The notes below the pieces were generated by a model. That model searched no databases and was not told the origin of the DNA. It saw nothing but the letters and a program-made list of their open reading frames with translations. Shown here piece after piece: positions 35,696-48,900 of a DNA stretch of 64,000 nucleotides. Source of the stretch: Chenopodium formosanum. Its lineage: Eukaryota > Streptophyta > Magnoliopsida > Caryophyllales > Amaranthaceae. Made by a program: the position numbers and the translations under genes. The stretch lies in contig CM044869.1 in NCBI GenBank assembly GCA_024500155.1, positions 48,563,898-48,627,897 of the forward strand. Reading direction: 5' to 3'. Positions within the stretch are counted from its first letter, which is position 1, and each line of letters begins with the position of its first letter.

Positions 35696-37418
35696 TGGAA
35701 GGAGGGTGTTCCCATCGTAGGGGATCTTCTCCTTAGATGCCCGTTGGCCCTTTAGAAGCCTAGGACTTTACACTTGTTAGGGTGTATTAGGATTTGAATT
35801 CCTCACTGTTTGGGGGATCTTGAATTAGAATTGATCTTGTCATCACGCTTTTTTTTTTTATAAGAAACAAGTAGGGAGTCGCCAATGAGTTTTAGGAAAA
35901 CTCATAAACCTCGTTCATGCCTTTCTCCCATGTGGAGTTCATGGGATATTTAGCACGAATCGTAAGTTTACCCATGCCCAAATTGGTCTACATAAACTAG
36001 AAATGAGTTCGGGAGCGAGGGTACTAAAATAACGTTCCTTTTAGGGAGGAATCGCTATTCTAGCCCTAGTGCGGCCTCTACTAGCTCTTCCTTTTTCACA
36101 ATTTCATCACCAAACAATATATGCAACGCGATACCTAAAACTAAGTTAGTTGATTTTATTTACACGCATTAATCACGTAGGAATTACATTGCAAAATTCG
36201 TTATTCTTATTTAATCAATATTCGTGAAAGAACAATAAATAAACAATATTCGCCTTGTCTTAAGTGATAAAACAACAATTAATTATTCAAATTTTAGTCT
36301 TGATTAACGAAAGAGTACTATGTGAATTAATTAATTAAAAGTTTGTTTAAAGTGATCAAACAACACTAATTAATCAATTAAAGTTATTTAAACAATAAAA
36401 GAAAAGTGATTTATCTAAGTGCTCAGGAAACTAACCGTTCTTCTTTTATGCTAAATCTCCGTTTATGCGTTTATGGACTTTCTTTCTTCTTCGTACCTTC
36501 AAGAGCTTCAATGGATGGATTAGAGTTGAAGAGTAGTTGGGAAGAAAGAGGGAAAAGTAGTATGATAGTAAGAAGGTTTGAGAGAGATTAGGGTTTTCAG
36601 AATTTAGGGTTTAGTATTTTGATTTTTCTGTTCGTTTAGAGCTGAACGAAGACCCCTATTTATAGGCGTAGGGATATAGGTTTAGGGTTTTAGAGCCGCG
36701 CCGTCAGGTGGCGCGCGCAACTCTCTGAGTCGCGCTGGGTGCCGCGCTCATCTCAATGAGTCGCGCGCGCCAGGCGCTCGCAACTGATTGAGTTGCGCTG
36801 GTTTGCGATTTGCCTTATACGAAAAACGCGTTTTTAAAACTTTCATAACTTTTGATTGCGGAGTCGGATTAAGGCGTGTGAAATATCATTGGAAAGCTCT
36901 GAATGTCTACTTTCCAATTCCGTTAGAATTAGGTTAAAATATGTTATGTATCAAAATTTATGGCCGTTGGAGTGTAAGGGTGTCGGTTTTAGGGCCCGGT
37001 TTAGTGTTTTGATCATAACTTCTTCGTTTTGGCTCGGAATTGGGCTTATAATATACCGTTGGAAAGATCTTTAAAAGGGCTATCCATCTGTACAGGCCTT
37101 GCATGGGAATTTGATGGTTGGTTTATCTGTTTGGCTCGGGTTTTTCAACAATGTAGGTTCCATTGGATCCAATCATTGCATTTGACGCATTTGGGTCCGT
37201 TATTAATCAAGTTTAAACATGTATGAACACGTTTTAGGCCTAATTAGTAATAGGACAAGGCTCTAAGATAAATTGGTCTCAAATATGGGTTTTAACTTAC
37301 TTCATAATGCATTTCGTAGTCCATAAACACTTCAACTTTGATCTAGCATGAAGAACGGGTTTTTGTAACATCATCGCACTTCCTTTTCGGGACAAAAGGC
37401 CAAAAGTAGTTGTCTACA
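35696..37418 (-). repeat. 5' LTR of the 12-kb element (full copy)
   Basis: A 1723-bp LTR, TGTAGACA...CTTCCA on the - strand. It contains the GC-rich GCGCGCAACT cluster (36700-36800) that the other LTR lacks. Confidence 0.9.
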
Positions 37419-37423
37419 CCTGC

Positions 37424-38115
37424 ATATAGTACAAACTACATCTGAAATAATCTTCCAGTCATACAAATGATTAAGAACGACTAAGAGTTGGGAAGTCTCT
37501 CCATATTGCAAGTCAAGAAGTAAATAAACTCTTGGGAGTAGCATTATTGTTGCAGATAAGCCAACATATGCAAACTATATGAATTTCTCTAAAACTTTTT
37601 TAGGGAGAATAAAGATTTGACGCTAGAAAGACTACAAGCTCATAAGAATTACCTTCACTAGCTGTAATATACTAGCATAAGAAAGGTACTTCATTGTCCA
37701 ACTATTAGCTTTTGCAACAACTTTACTAAGAGTTTTTAAGTGGTAAGAGGAACTCCCAAGTATATGGAGGAGAACGAATTTGCTAAACGTTGATAATACT
37801 TTGCTGATCAGAATCAGGGATCCCAAAATAAATGTTACTTTTGTACAAATTTGCCTCTAAATCAAATGTTTTAGAGAAATTAAGAAGCATTGAAAAACTT
37901 AAATCAGCTCTGCAAAACAGTAATTTATTATCTGTAAACATCATAGGTGTAATAGTCAATCTCTCACATCTGGATACCATATTCACAAGTACTCTTACCA
38001 ATAGCAAATAGGAAAAGAGAGATAAGATCACATTGCCTAAAAAAAAACATAGGTATTGATATAAGAATATAAGATGATATAAGATACACGTAATTTCACA
38101 TACACTGTTAATCAA
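37424..38115 (-). pseudogene. LINE (L1-type) remnant, reverse-transcriptase part
   Basis: On the - strand, a broken frame shows L1 reverse-transcriptase landmarks: LTITPMMFTDNKLLFCRADL in the position of the catalytic FADD box (here FTDN, so the second Asp is lost), then DLEANLYKSNIYFG, and in another frame VAKANSWTMKYLSYAS followed by LQLVK. These motifs occur in this order in plant L1 ORF2. It continues at 25347 on the far side of the LTR element. No upstream endonuclease was found, so the copy is 5'-truncated or deleted. Confidence 0.8.
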
Positions 38116-39907
38116 TGTATAATTTTCATGTAATTTTTATGTAACATATAATATTTCATTTATCAATGAATTTTATATCTAATATAATACTCGTACAATA
38201 GAATACAATTATTTTAGTTTTGTAAGTCATTATAAAAGTGTATTTATATGTTTTCCTTAAGGATAATTTACCTGAATTATTTTATTTACATTTGAATTAA
38301 GTTATTACGAATAAAGTGTATTATGAATGCGTATCGCGATATTGATCAGTGTTCGAGCAAATGAGTTCTCCCAAATAAGATTATGTTCAGTCACCTTCTA
38401 ACATTGTAATGCTGAAAGTTATGAAATCTAACGTATCATTTGTAACAACAGCTTGATACCTAATATTTGACACCCTTAAACAATATAGTCATATTTTACA
38501 TGATATAATCACGTTTATTTTAATTATATTTTAGATGATATAATTACTATTTGATATTTTTTTTTTAATGATAAATTCTTTTGATTTCTTTACATAATCA
38601 GTTTCTGGATGATATAATCACTTTTCAAATGATATAATCACATTTCAAATGACTAGATGGTTGATTGCACAATAAGTTATTGTGCAACAAGTCTATGTTA
38701 GAATTTATACATTTGTAAAAGATACTGCACAAATCATTCCAAATATCCCATAAAACATTTAAGACATTATTTCCTTGGAGAACTTACCAATACAGTAGCT
38801 CAATTAAGCTTACTATAAATGATCTTGTTAGCATTGCTTTGTGTTTATTTCAAAATATAAACTATATACAGTGAGAATTTAAGATGTTAATGAATAAATT
38901 ATGAATTAGCAAGTGTTAAAATAATTATCATGGTAAGTATAAAGAAACAAAAGAAGTATGTATGATAAATCTTCTGTCTCACAATTTGTGTGTTATCTAA
39001 AAGACAATTTTTATTTTTATAAATTTTTTATATTTATCGATTGCAGAATTTAGTTTCATGATCTAGGTCGTGGGATTAAAGTTATCCTAAAAACTTTTAG
39101 GGATGATGACTATTTCCTTATCCTTCACCCGACCCTATGATTCCGGTCTGCAAAGTTGAACGTGATTATCCTGCCTTTTCTTTTTAAAGTTAAACAATTA
39201 TGGACATTTATTAAAGTTACAAAACTCTTCATGTTCAAGCATCGCTCCCAGTAGTCTAGGCCTCTATGGTAGCAAGCCGTAAAATTTTAATAGTCAACAT
39301 TTGTATGGGGCGTCATCTGGAAGTTAAAAAAAAAAAAAACTTTGTAGCAAACTTATATCGCATATACTAGTAAATTCAATCTTTTTTTCTCTTCAATTAG
39401 AACAATTTCCATGTACCAAAATCAAATTCGTATACACGAGTGCTGAAAAATGCTAGTTATAAATGAATATAGTTACAAAATTGTATAAGCTATTGTCTAG
39501 TATCATAAGTTTTTAGACATATTCAATCCTCCAACCTTTCCTTAATGCATAGCCTAGGCACAAAGATCGACAATCTCAATCTCCAATAGTCCACCTCACA
39601 TAGCAGTATTAGTTAAGAAAACACCATTATCACCAGGCTATCAGAAAATATACAAGCAAAAATGAAAAAGAAAGAACGATGATTGGAGACACTATGATAC
39701 ATGATGGGAGCTATACTGTGGTAAACCATATGGACCTTGTGTAAGACTGTCAAGAAAAATGGTGAAGCATATAAATATGACCTGATAATTCTGTATGAGC
39801 TTCAGGGAAGGATACAAAATGCTGCATCTCTTAACCCCTCAAGAGAAAGCTATGTAATCCACGGTGGTATACCTCTGTGAGTCTATGCTTGTGATTTCTT
39901 CTTGTCA
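38116..39907. other. Intergenic and AGD 3' region
   Basis: No gene seen. Four or more copies of GATATAATCAC-like words cluster at 38490-38645. A short palindrome GTTGCACAATAACTTATTGTGCAA-type (38658-38685) follows, possibly the end of an unidentified MITE. The AGD 3' UTR should occupy the part just below 39908. Confidence 0.45.
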
Positions 39908-42900
39908 CTATCTGTTATTATCTGTTAAGAGTGCCATAAGATCAGCATCGTTTATTTTTAGATCCAAAGCCAGCTGCATTGCAGATTTGCCTATGTTGTC
40001 AACAGTTCTACCGCTAGCTCCCCTACAACAACAAAAATTTACTGCAAGTTGTAAGCACAATTCAAGGCAATTAAGAAAGGAGAACCAAAGTAAAATAAAA
40101 TCATCATTAACCCCCCTGCTACAGAATTTGATTTGTAAACTACTAAATGTGAGTCTCATGTTTTGATTTCACACAGCTCATTCTAACTCATAGCTCCACC
40201 TACTCATTGAACTGTCAACTGTTAACCTAATATGCCAACTTGCTTAATCAACCTCCTCAAACCCTGAGTTTTCTAATTTCTCTTTTCACCTTCAACACCA
40301 AAACTCAAACCCAACAACTTTCATGTATACATATTCTGCATCAAGTAATCTACCTCACACTCCCATATCCATCAGTCCAAACACACCAATATCTTTCCAT
40401 ACCAGACATGTATTTGATTCTTAAGTGGCTCGGACATTCAATTGCAATCCTCAAGCAATGATAGGAAAAACATGTTTAAAATCTTGACATATCTATACTG
40501 GAAAAAATTAGCAAGTCTTTCACATCTGAAGAGTTTAAGAGTCCTCAATTAAGCAAATTTCACTATTTGCTGTTCTAAAATAGCCTTAACACCTTCTATT
40601 GCATCAAATTGCCTATACAACCCTTGATCTTTGTAAGATTTTTTCACAACAGCAATTGCCTTTATCTAATTGACTTGTGCTCTTTATTTTTCTCGCCTTG
40701 ACACACACTCAAGATACATAAGACTCTGTAATACACCTTATATTTTTCTTGAGATTGCTCAACCATAGCCACCATTCTCTCCAAGAGACCTATTATACTC
40801 TCTAAAAAAGTTTGTCTGTTTCGCATAGTCTTGCTCTTTGCAGAGTCAAAGAATCTTCTCAAACTATATTTCCCCTTGAACATAATGCCCTAAATCAGGT
40901 ACCTGGAAACTCACCTGAAAGAATTTTACAAATCTCACAAACATCATATAATTCGTATGATTTGCACTTCACTACTCTTTGTGATGAAATGTTCCGTTTT
41001 CTAAAAACCTGTTAAATACCATCAAGTCATATGACACAACAAAGGCCATAGTAGTCTTTCCTTCTTATTCTTTTAACCTACCCTGCTCCCACTGTGAATG
41101 ACTTCATATCCTGGCCTCCAAATACACTTTGTATCAGTCCTTTTTTTTTTTTTTTTTTCTTTTTTCTTTTGTATCAGTCCTTTTTTCCCATTTCATCAAA
41201 TGCAAGGAAAGCAAGCCATACGCAATTCAACCTACCAACAATGACGAGGTTCTTCCAGCTGTTCTCTTTCAGTTCACTGTCTACTACTATCCCAAATTTA
41301 TGCTTTATGGCTTCTGTCAGCCTATCTTGCTAGGTCCAACAAATAAGGTTCACAGTTTCCTCAGCACAAGCAAATTTATATCCTTTCTGTTAACCCTGTT
41401 AAATGTGATTACAGGCTTTCCACAAGTCTCAATGCTTGACTGTAGAATACAAAGTTCTAGTGCGGGCAATTAGTAGCCACCCTGACATTGTCCAAAGTCT
41501 GGAGAATCTAGTTTAGGACAGATCTGGCTATTAAAGGAAGCTTAGTAACCTACACCTTCACTTGAACTGGACTAGCTGGGCAGAAGTAAATAGAAGATTA
41601 AGGGAAGAAAATTGCTCTGACAGATTTCTAGAAACAGCAACAATTAAACGATAAACAGAAGCATATGAGAGGCTTGGTTATCTTCCATAAAACAAAATTA
41701 AACAAATATTGACCATAAATTCTCTCTTTAACATGATCTATTTATAACGATTGGAATTAGCAATTGATTTTCTATGACGAAGACGATGAAAACCACTGGC
41801 CCCTTCTTAGGAAGCAATTCACCCATGTCTGAGTTTAATACAATATAATTAATATTAGGTAGTTGATGCTGCAGCTCAAGCTAGATAATTCTTAAAGTAT
41901 GAGTACAGAACTTAAACACCTTCAAAATACCAAGGTCCATGTCTAGAGTTTTTTTTTTTCATTGTCACGGTCACATACTCTGTACTTAGAGTTTAGTCAG
42001 GTGCACTATTTATAATACAGATAGGCAGTTTACGTTAAATTTTAAGTTCATGTCTTTCCAAAAGCTCAATGGCTTCCTAAGGAAAAGATTGTTCGGAAAG
42101 AGTGAGAGAAGTGGGATGTCTTTGAAAGCAATAATGAAAGAAATACAAAAATCCATAGAGAAGAAAAAGATGGGGATGCTCAAGATAAAGAATACCTCAT
42201 GAGAAGTACTTTTGCTATATCAGTTTTCCGTTCTGATATACAATGATGAAGTGGTGTTCGACCTCTTGAGTCTACAGCATTTATATTAGCACCATACTGC
42301 AGGAGCAATTCGACCATGCCTACATCAGCAAATTGACAGGCAAGGTGAAGTAGAGAGCAACCATCAAGAGAATTGTCTCTAGAGGCATCTTTTCCCTTAA
42401 TTAGTGAGCTCAGCGATCTTGAGGCAGTCCTGTCAACAGATTTTGCTCTACCTCTATCAGCATCGTGAATAAGGGGAGTCTCATCCGACTTTCTCGCTCT
42501 AGGCATAATAAATGATTTGGCGGATGATGGTTGACGGTGCATGGCATTAACATCTGCTTCAGAGCATACAATAAGGTGATAAACTGCTTGCTTGTTATTG
42601 GCACGGACACTCTCCCACATCTGTTGCGGCACAGAGAATGCATTTTGATTTCCTTTGGCCTTGCGAACAAATACTTTTTCTTCATACTGCAGCAAAGAAA
42701 AGTCATCATCACCTTTTGGGGTTAAATTGAAGCTCTAATTATTACAAGAGTTGTCATATCAATTCAGTATATAATTATGCTGCTAAGCAAAAGAAGATAG
42801 GAAAGTTTAGTCCTACGAATCTAGAAATGTGGAAAGAAACCTTTCAGTTCTCACACAAGAAATTTAGACGGGAAAGACAAATAGGAACATGAGATATTTT

Positions 42901-45900
42901 TCCAATAAAATAAAAAATTATTAGGCGTGGTCTAGCTAGTTAGGCATTAAATCATTCAGCAAGATTCAACTGCACATGGTGGGGCCTGATGGGACAAAAT
43001 ATCAGGCTGGAAGTTTTTTAAAATTCAATCTGTTAAGAAAAAAAAGTTGCAGATCAAAGAGTTTTCAGGAAGAATAATTTGGAAGAGTTAATACACAAAC
43101 ACATAATTGCAAAGACACTGTAAATTAAATTTATTTTGCCAAACTTTATATCTGTGTTATTGTGTCTATGAAAGCTCTTGCCTCTGATATTTCTATGCTA
43201 TGTGTTATAAGAGACAATGAGATATTACATATTCTAGTATGGGTGGGTAGAAATTAGATTCATTTGAATTTCAAACATTCAATTTCCAGCCATGAGCACA
43301 TGAATACAAATCCTATATATTATTTTGTTTTTATCTTAGATTCAATTGTGGACAACAGTCAAAGAGGTGATGATCTCATATCACAAGTCTACGTCAATAA
43401 AATTCGGTTGTCAAAATAACAAACACCTAATAAGAAGTCAATACAATGGATCATATAAATGAAATTTAATGAAACATAAGCCTGATACCTTTGCATGAAT
43501 GAACAACTCTTTGACTGCAACAGGATCACTGGGTGTAGGCTTCTTCATGAACGCCGGTTTATGTTGCTCTGACTTTGGGAAACTGCAAATGTGAGCAAAG
43601 ATTTTAGCACAGCAGCAAAGATTTAAAAAATTACATATTATATCTTTATATGTTGTGAAAGCATACGTCACTTACATTACCGGTCGTTCATCCGTTTGAG
43701 AATAGTTTCGAGCATGCAAAAATTCTTCCCAGACTGAATTTGCATAGACATTACCTAAGGCTTGAAACAATGATATAACAGAAGGCTCCCACACTCTTAC
43801 ATCCAGTGTTAATGACCTTACCTGTAATCAGTAAAAGGCATCACCAATCAGCACAAAACAAAAGCTCGATAAAATTTAATCAAGAATCTGAGAGCAGCAG
43901 ATGCATTTGACTGAGGAATAAGTAAATAGAATAAGCAGCAATCTGAGTAAACCAGCTCAAGTGACAATAAGTAGAAACTAAAACACATATTTTGAAGCGC
44001 CAATTCAAGATACTGTTAATCAAGTAGTCATAGCCTCGTAGTGGTGCAAAGAACTTTAAAGAAACGTATCTAATTTAGAAATCAAAAGTAAGTAGATAAT
44101 GTTCTACTCGCTCATGATTAAGTGGATGGAGAGGAAGATAAATCTTCAGTCAATCATTGGAAATCTGATGCTACAATTACAAATTACTTTTCACTATGAA
44201 ACTTTGAACTTAAATTCCAGTGCCACGCTTCACTGAAAGAAGCATTTAACATAATTTGTGTGACAAACCTTTGATATATGAACCCCAAGATTGCGATGGA
44301 CACCAGAACATTCAATGCAAATGAGAATGCCAAGGTTTAAGGAAGCCCAGTCAGGTCCAGTAGCACCACAATCAGCACATTTTTCATTACCAGTCACCTT
44401 TCTTAAGAGATCAATAGGTTTTTCAATTCTCACACTATGTCGTTGCTGCTGGAAACTACGAGGTCCAAATGAATTTGAAGAACCTTCTTCAGTGGCTGAT
44501 GGATCAGAAATAGAGGAACCTTCAGAGGAACCACTATCTGACATACTGACTGGATCCCTTTGATCTCCCCTCGATGAAAGTCGCTGGCAGTGCAGTAAAG
44601 TATGCTTTAGCAGAATGGTTTGGAAAAAAAAGAACAAAAAAAACTAAACTAAACAAGCCATATTTTATTCAATGTTTGTCATTATAAAACAGTAGGAAAT
44701 AAAAGAAACAAAATACATTACAGATATACCCCTTCAATGGCTTGTGAGGATAGCAATGAAGCAATTACTCCTCTTATCTTCTCAATCCACTCCATTTGAT
44801 CTGTTGCATTCTCAGCCTACATATCCCAAGAAGTAGTATTCACATTAGGATTTAATTTTAAAACATTATGCTCAGCTAGTCAACTTAGAAATTCTATGGG
44901 CCTTGCATTACAAATGAAAATGGCAAGTACCTGCAAGGTGTAAGTCTTCACAGGAGAGATGATCCTGAAGCAAAATCTCATATCTGACTGCTCAGCATCA
45001 AGCTTTATTGTTGATGTTAGCAGGTTGACAGTGTGACGAGCCACAGACTTTTCTTCACTGCTGACAACATTATTGTGAGAAGAGGAGATCCATCGACCAA
45101 GTACTGAGCCAGGGTCAACAGAGCTATGAAGTGGACTAGAAAGCCTACTTGTTGCCATCTGAATACAATGAAAAGCAAATAAGTGGAGGTTGAATATATC
45201 AACCTGATATGCGAGCTTTTATTTTTTTTGAACTTACAGATGTCTTGCTCCGGGGCTTTCGATAATAATATAACATCCCTCGACTGTCGAGAACAAAATA
45301 CCTTCGTTTCCAGTCAGCCCTCAAACTAGAAGAACGCTTAAATAGGTAACCTTGTCGAATGATTTGGACCTGTAAACAGAAACTAAAAGTAAATATATGA
45401 AAAATAAGGAGCTACGAAGAACTGAAATTAATAGGCATTTGACATAGGCTCTGATTTTGACAGCAAATTGTGAAACACCTTTCCATTTGCAGAAGACTGC
45501 ATAACTTCTTCCACTGATTTATTGGTGCTTTTGGTAAAAGGTTGTGGACAATCCACTCCAGAAAGATCATTAGACCCATTAACAGATTGTCTACTTTGTT
45601 CATCTATCTGCCTTTTGTACTCTTTCATCTTTTCATTGAGGGATGTGAGCTCGTTGCTGGAGTTTTGTTTTGACTGCTCAGCGTAGTCAAGAATCTGCAA
45701 GAGACATTTGGTAGTTATAACAAATACTCTCTCATGGAGGGACTAAAAAACAAAAGGTGACTTCTATCATTTGGTATATGAATAAGATATGAATGAGAAA
45801 AACAACTAAAGCAGATTAGAAACAAGACCAACTGGAATTTAGTGGACTTGGAGAACAACTGTTTTTTATTTTAAAAAAAAAAATCGCTCTACCGATTTGT

Positions 45901-48900
45901 GCTCCATCCCCATGCACGAGGATGAGTCCAACATGGATACTTGAAGTGAAATAAATTTGTCCAAGTAACATGATTGCACTACTCGAGCTTATTATATATT
46001 TTTATTTAAAAAACCACAAAGCTGAAATGAAATGTCACTTAAAAAATTGCAATATTGCATTATTTGAGAACAGTCAATGCAAAAGAAAACATCAATAAAA
46101 CACACTGACCATATTACAAAATACAAACTAGAAACATAAAATCACAAGATACAATAAGACAAACCTGCTTCATAAATGGTTCCATCTGATGCAACAATTC
46201 ATAACCCTGGAAAGCAAACAATTAAAATATAATCAAATACCGCACACATCACAGATAGCAGATTACACTGATGGTGCCAACATATAATGTACCTGTTTAA
46301 AGTAATGGAGATGTGCATCCATTGATCGGCTAACAGATTCCAGAAACTCATAATGTTTTTTTGCTTCCACATTTGAAAGAGAAGTAACCTGCAGTTTGAA
46401 TTTAGAGAATTCTACCTCATTAATTTAGATGCAGACAATCAATTATTACAAATATAGTTTCAGGGGAACTTCATATTGTGAAAGATCAAGAGGACAAAAC
46501 AAACTCATACCAAATTGAAACGTGCTTGATCATATAGAGCTCTTGCAGTGTGAAGTTCCTGGAAGGTCTCTCTACCAAATTAGATTATGAGAAATAGTGA
46601 TCATTGAAAAAAAATAGTTATCATGCATCCATCAGAACAATTTTGGCAAAGGACTACTACCTCCTCTGTGCTGGCCACTGTATCCTTCCTGGCACTTTTC
46701 TTCAGCGACAAAAACTTCTCACGAGCCTACAAAAACGGTATATTATGGCAATTTAGTTTGAGTGTCACAAGAAAGGGAGGGTGGTTTCCAATATTTACTT
46801 CTCTTGAATAGCATTATTTCACAAAAGGGGGGAGGTAAGGGAATCCCCCAACTCCCAAGCAAATGTAGTGGGGGGGCACAAAAGTTTCCCACCAACTCCA
46901 CCAAGCTTGCTTGGTTATATTTAATAGGAAAAATTGGCAAAAATAATACAAATTTTAAGCGGTCCGCCAAAAATAAGTTAACATTTTGATTATTTCTAAA
47001 TAATACAAACTTTAGGGAGTGTCCGCTTTAAACAAGTTGTGACCGGTTGGTAACTTGATTAATAGGTATTCAAGACACGTGTCATTGTTTTATTGGTTTA
47101 ACAATTTAATTTTTTAAAAAAATTTATCTAATGTTTCTAATTTTTAAAAGATAAAATAATATTAATTATTATTAATATAATTATAAAAAAAAAAAAAAAA
47201 CCCAACCCCCTCCCCCACCAGCCACACCTTCCCCGGTGCTCCGGCTACCCCTTGCTGGCGTTGCAGCCACCGCCCTCGCGCTGGCGACCCCGATCCCCGC
47301 AGCCCTACCCCTTCCCTCTCCCCTCTCGACTCCACGACAAAACCCACAAAAACCATTATCCCCCACCACTGAAAACCCCAAACCGCCACTTCCACCACTC
47401 CCGAAACCCTAGCGGCTAGGGTTTTTGATGATGGAGAAGGTCCGATTGCGGGTTTCGGGGGCAGGAGAGGGATGTTTCGTGGTTTTTTTTGTGGGGAGTG
47501 AGGGGATTACGTTTATGGTGGTTTGGAGGAAGAGGAAGTGGTTTCGATGATGGTGGTTCGGAGGGAGGGAGAAGGCGAAGGTGGGGTAGGAATGGGTGGC
47601 GGCCGACGAGGTGGCTGGGCTGAGCGCCGTCAGGTTTGGGGGAGGTCGGTTATTGGTGGGGGAGGAGGGACTTTGGGGGAGGGGATTCAATGGTTCAGGC
47701 AGCGCTGGGAAGAGGGAAGGGGGAAGTGGGTGACGCGCAGGGAAAGTGCCGGCACCGGGGAGTGGGATTTGGGCGCAACCGGCACAGGAGGGCAGGGAGG
47801 GTGGCTAGCGGCAGTGGTGGCCAGTGGATGAGATGTTTTCTAAAAAAAAAAATTTTCGAAGAAAATTTTTAAAAATATTTTAATTGTTAATTAAAGTTGT
47901 TATTAAGAGTTAATTATATTGTTAAACAAATTTATTAAAAAGAAAAAAAAAAATTAACCAGTCATTCAAGTTGCAAGTAAAATTACTTGTTTAAAGCGGA
48001 CACTACCTAAAGTTTGTATTATTTAGAAATAATAAAAAGTTTGGCTTGTTTTTGGCGGATCGCTCAATTATTTTTGATAATTTTTCCTATTTAATATTCT
48101 AAATAGGTTTAGGAATTAGGACATATTTTAATAAATGATATTCTACATGTATTCTCCTTCAATAAGAATATTCTAAAAAAGTTTTAATAATATCACACTT
48201 ATAACGCCTGCTTACCCCATAAGCCATACAGGAATAGGAAAAAAAAAAAAGAAAAAAAAAACCCTTAAAAGTCACCTTAGCTAAATCGAATAATGAAATT
48301 TATGATGCCATCAAAATGATGATGCGAACAGGAGAGTTACTCACATTAGAATCTTAAACATAAAAAATAAAAAAAGAGTAAAAAAAACAGATTGGCTTTT
48401 GCACAAGTGAATACATTCCAAGACATAAATTGCGAATCCGTAATCAATGCTAAAGATCATTACGCAGCACTTTATAATTAAATCAATTGGAAGAATAGAG
48501 CATGCATTTGGAAAATTGAATGGCAATCAAAATGTGTAATAGCAATCCAGATTTTACTTTCTAACTTAGAGAAAACAGATTGTTCACCTGATCATATGAA
48601 GCAGCAGCCTTGTCAAACCGTTTTCGAGCTTCCTGTTTTAAAACACAATAGATCCTTATATAAGTATGTAAAGTCATATAAGCATGTTAAGCTTGATCAT
48701 ATCACATGCACTAATAATTCTAGGTGTGTCTTGTTTTCACACGATGAGCTTCATAAAAAGCATAGTAGATTCTGTAGAGGAATCCTATGACTCACAAGAA
48801 CCACCTCAAGTTCATGACGGATTCTTCACGAACATTATATCAGATGTGGAGCAAATCATTAAAAGCAGAATGAAATAAGATAAACTAGAATTAAGTTGAT

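Larger units (their letters stand above)
25353..37418 (-). mobile_element. 12-kb gag-only LTR retrotransposon (Ty3/gypsy, Tat/Ogre-like)
   Basis: Two long direct repeats (25353-26862 and 35696-37418) bound a 12,066-bp element flanked by an exact 5-bp duplication CCTGC (25348-25352 and 37419-37423). Orientation is -: the 5' LTR is the right one, followed by a primer-binding-site candidate (35677-35694), then gag (33630-32927). A purine tract precedes the left (3') LTR. No protease, reverse transcriptase, RNase H or integrase was recognised in the ~6 kb between gag and the 3' LTR, so the element is non-autonomous. LTR differences outside one indel are few (roughly a percent by eye), indicating recent insertion. 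The Tat/Ogre assignment is inferred from the size, primer site and repeat-rich 3' region. Confidence 0.9.

Noticed and set aside
38490..38690. Clustered GATATAATCAC words and a short palindrome as a regulatory array or CRISPR-like repeat
   Set aside because: Spacing is irregular, copies are AT-rich and imperfect, and the DNA is plant nuclear; more likely MITE debris.
41128..41187. Direct repeat TTTGTATCAGTCC around a T/C run, as a possible target duplication
   Set aside because: Only a homopolymer-like tract lies between; slippage or local duplication explains it.
43677..43681. AGD exon 16 ending at CGACCG|GTAATG
   Set aside because: It leads to an in-frame stop in the next exon. The donor five bases later (GGTAAT|GTAAGT) is stronger and keeps the ankyrin-side frame.
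47409..47831. Proline- or glycine-rich frames in the GC-rich core
   Set aside because: Composition-driven open frames on both strands with no domain; not supported as genes.
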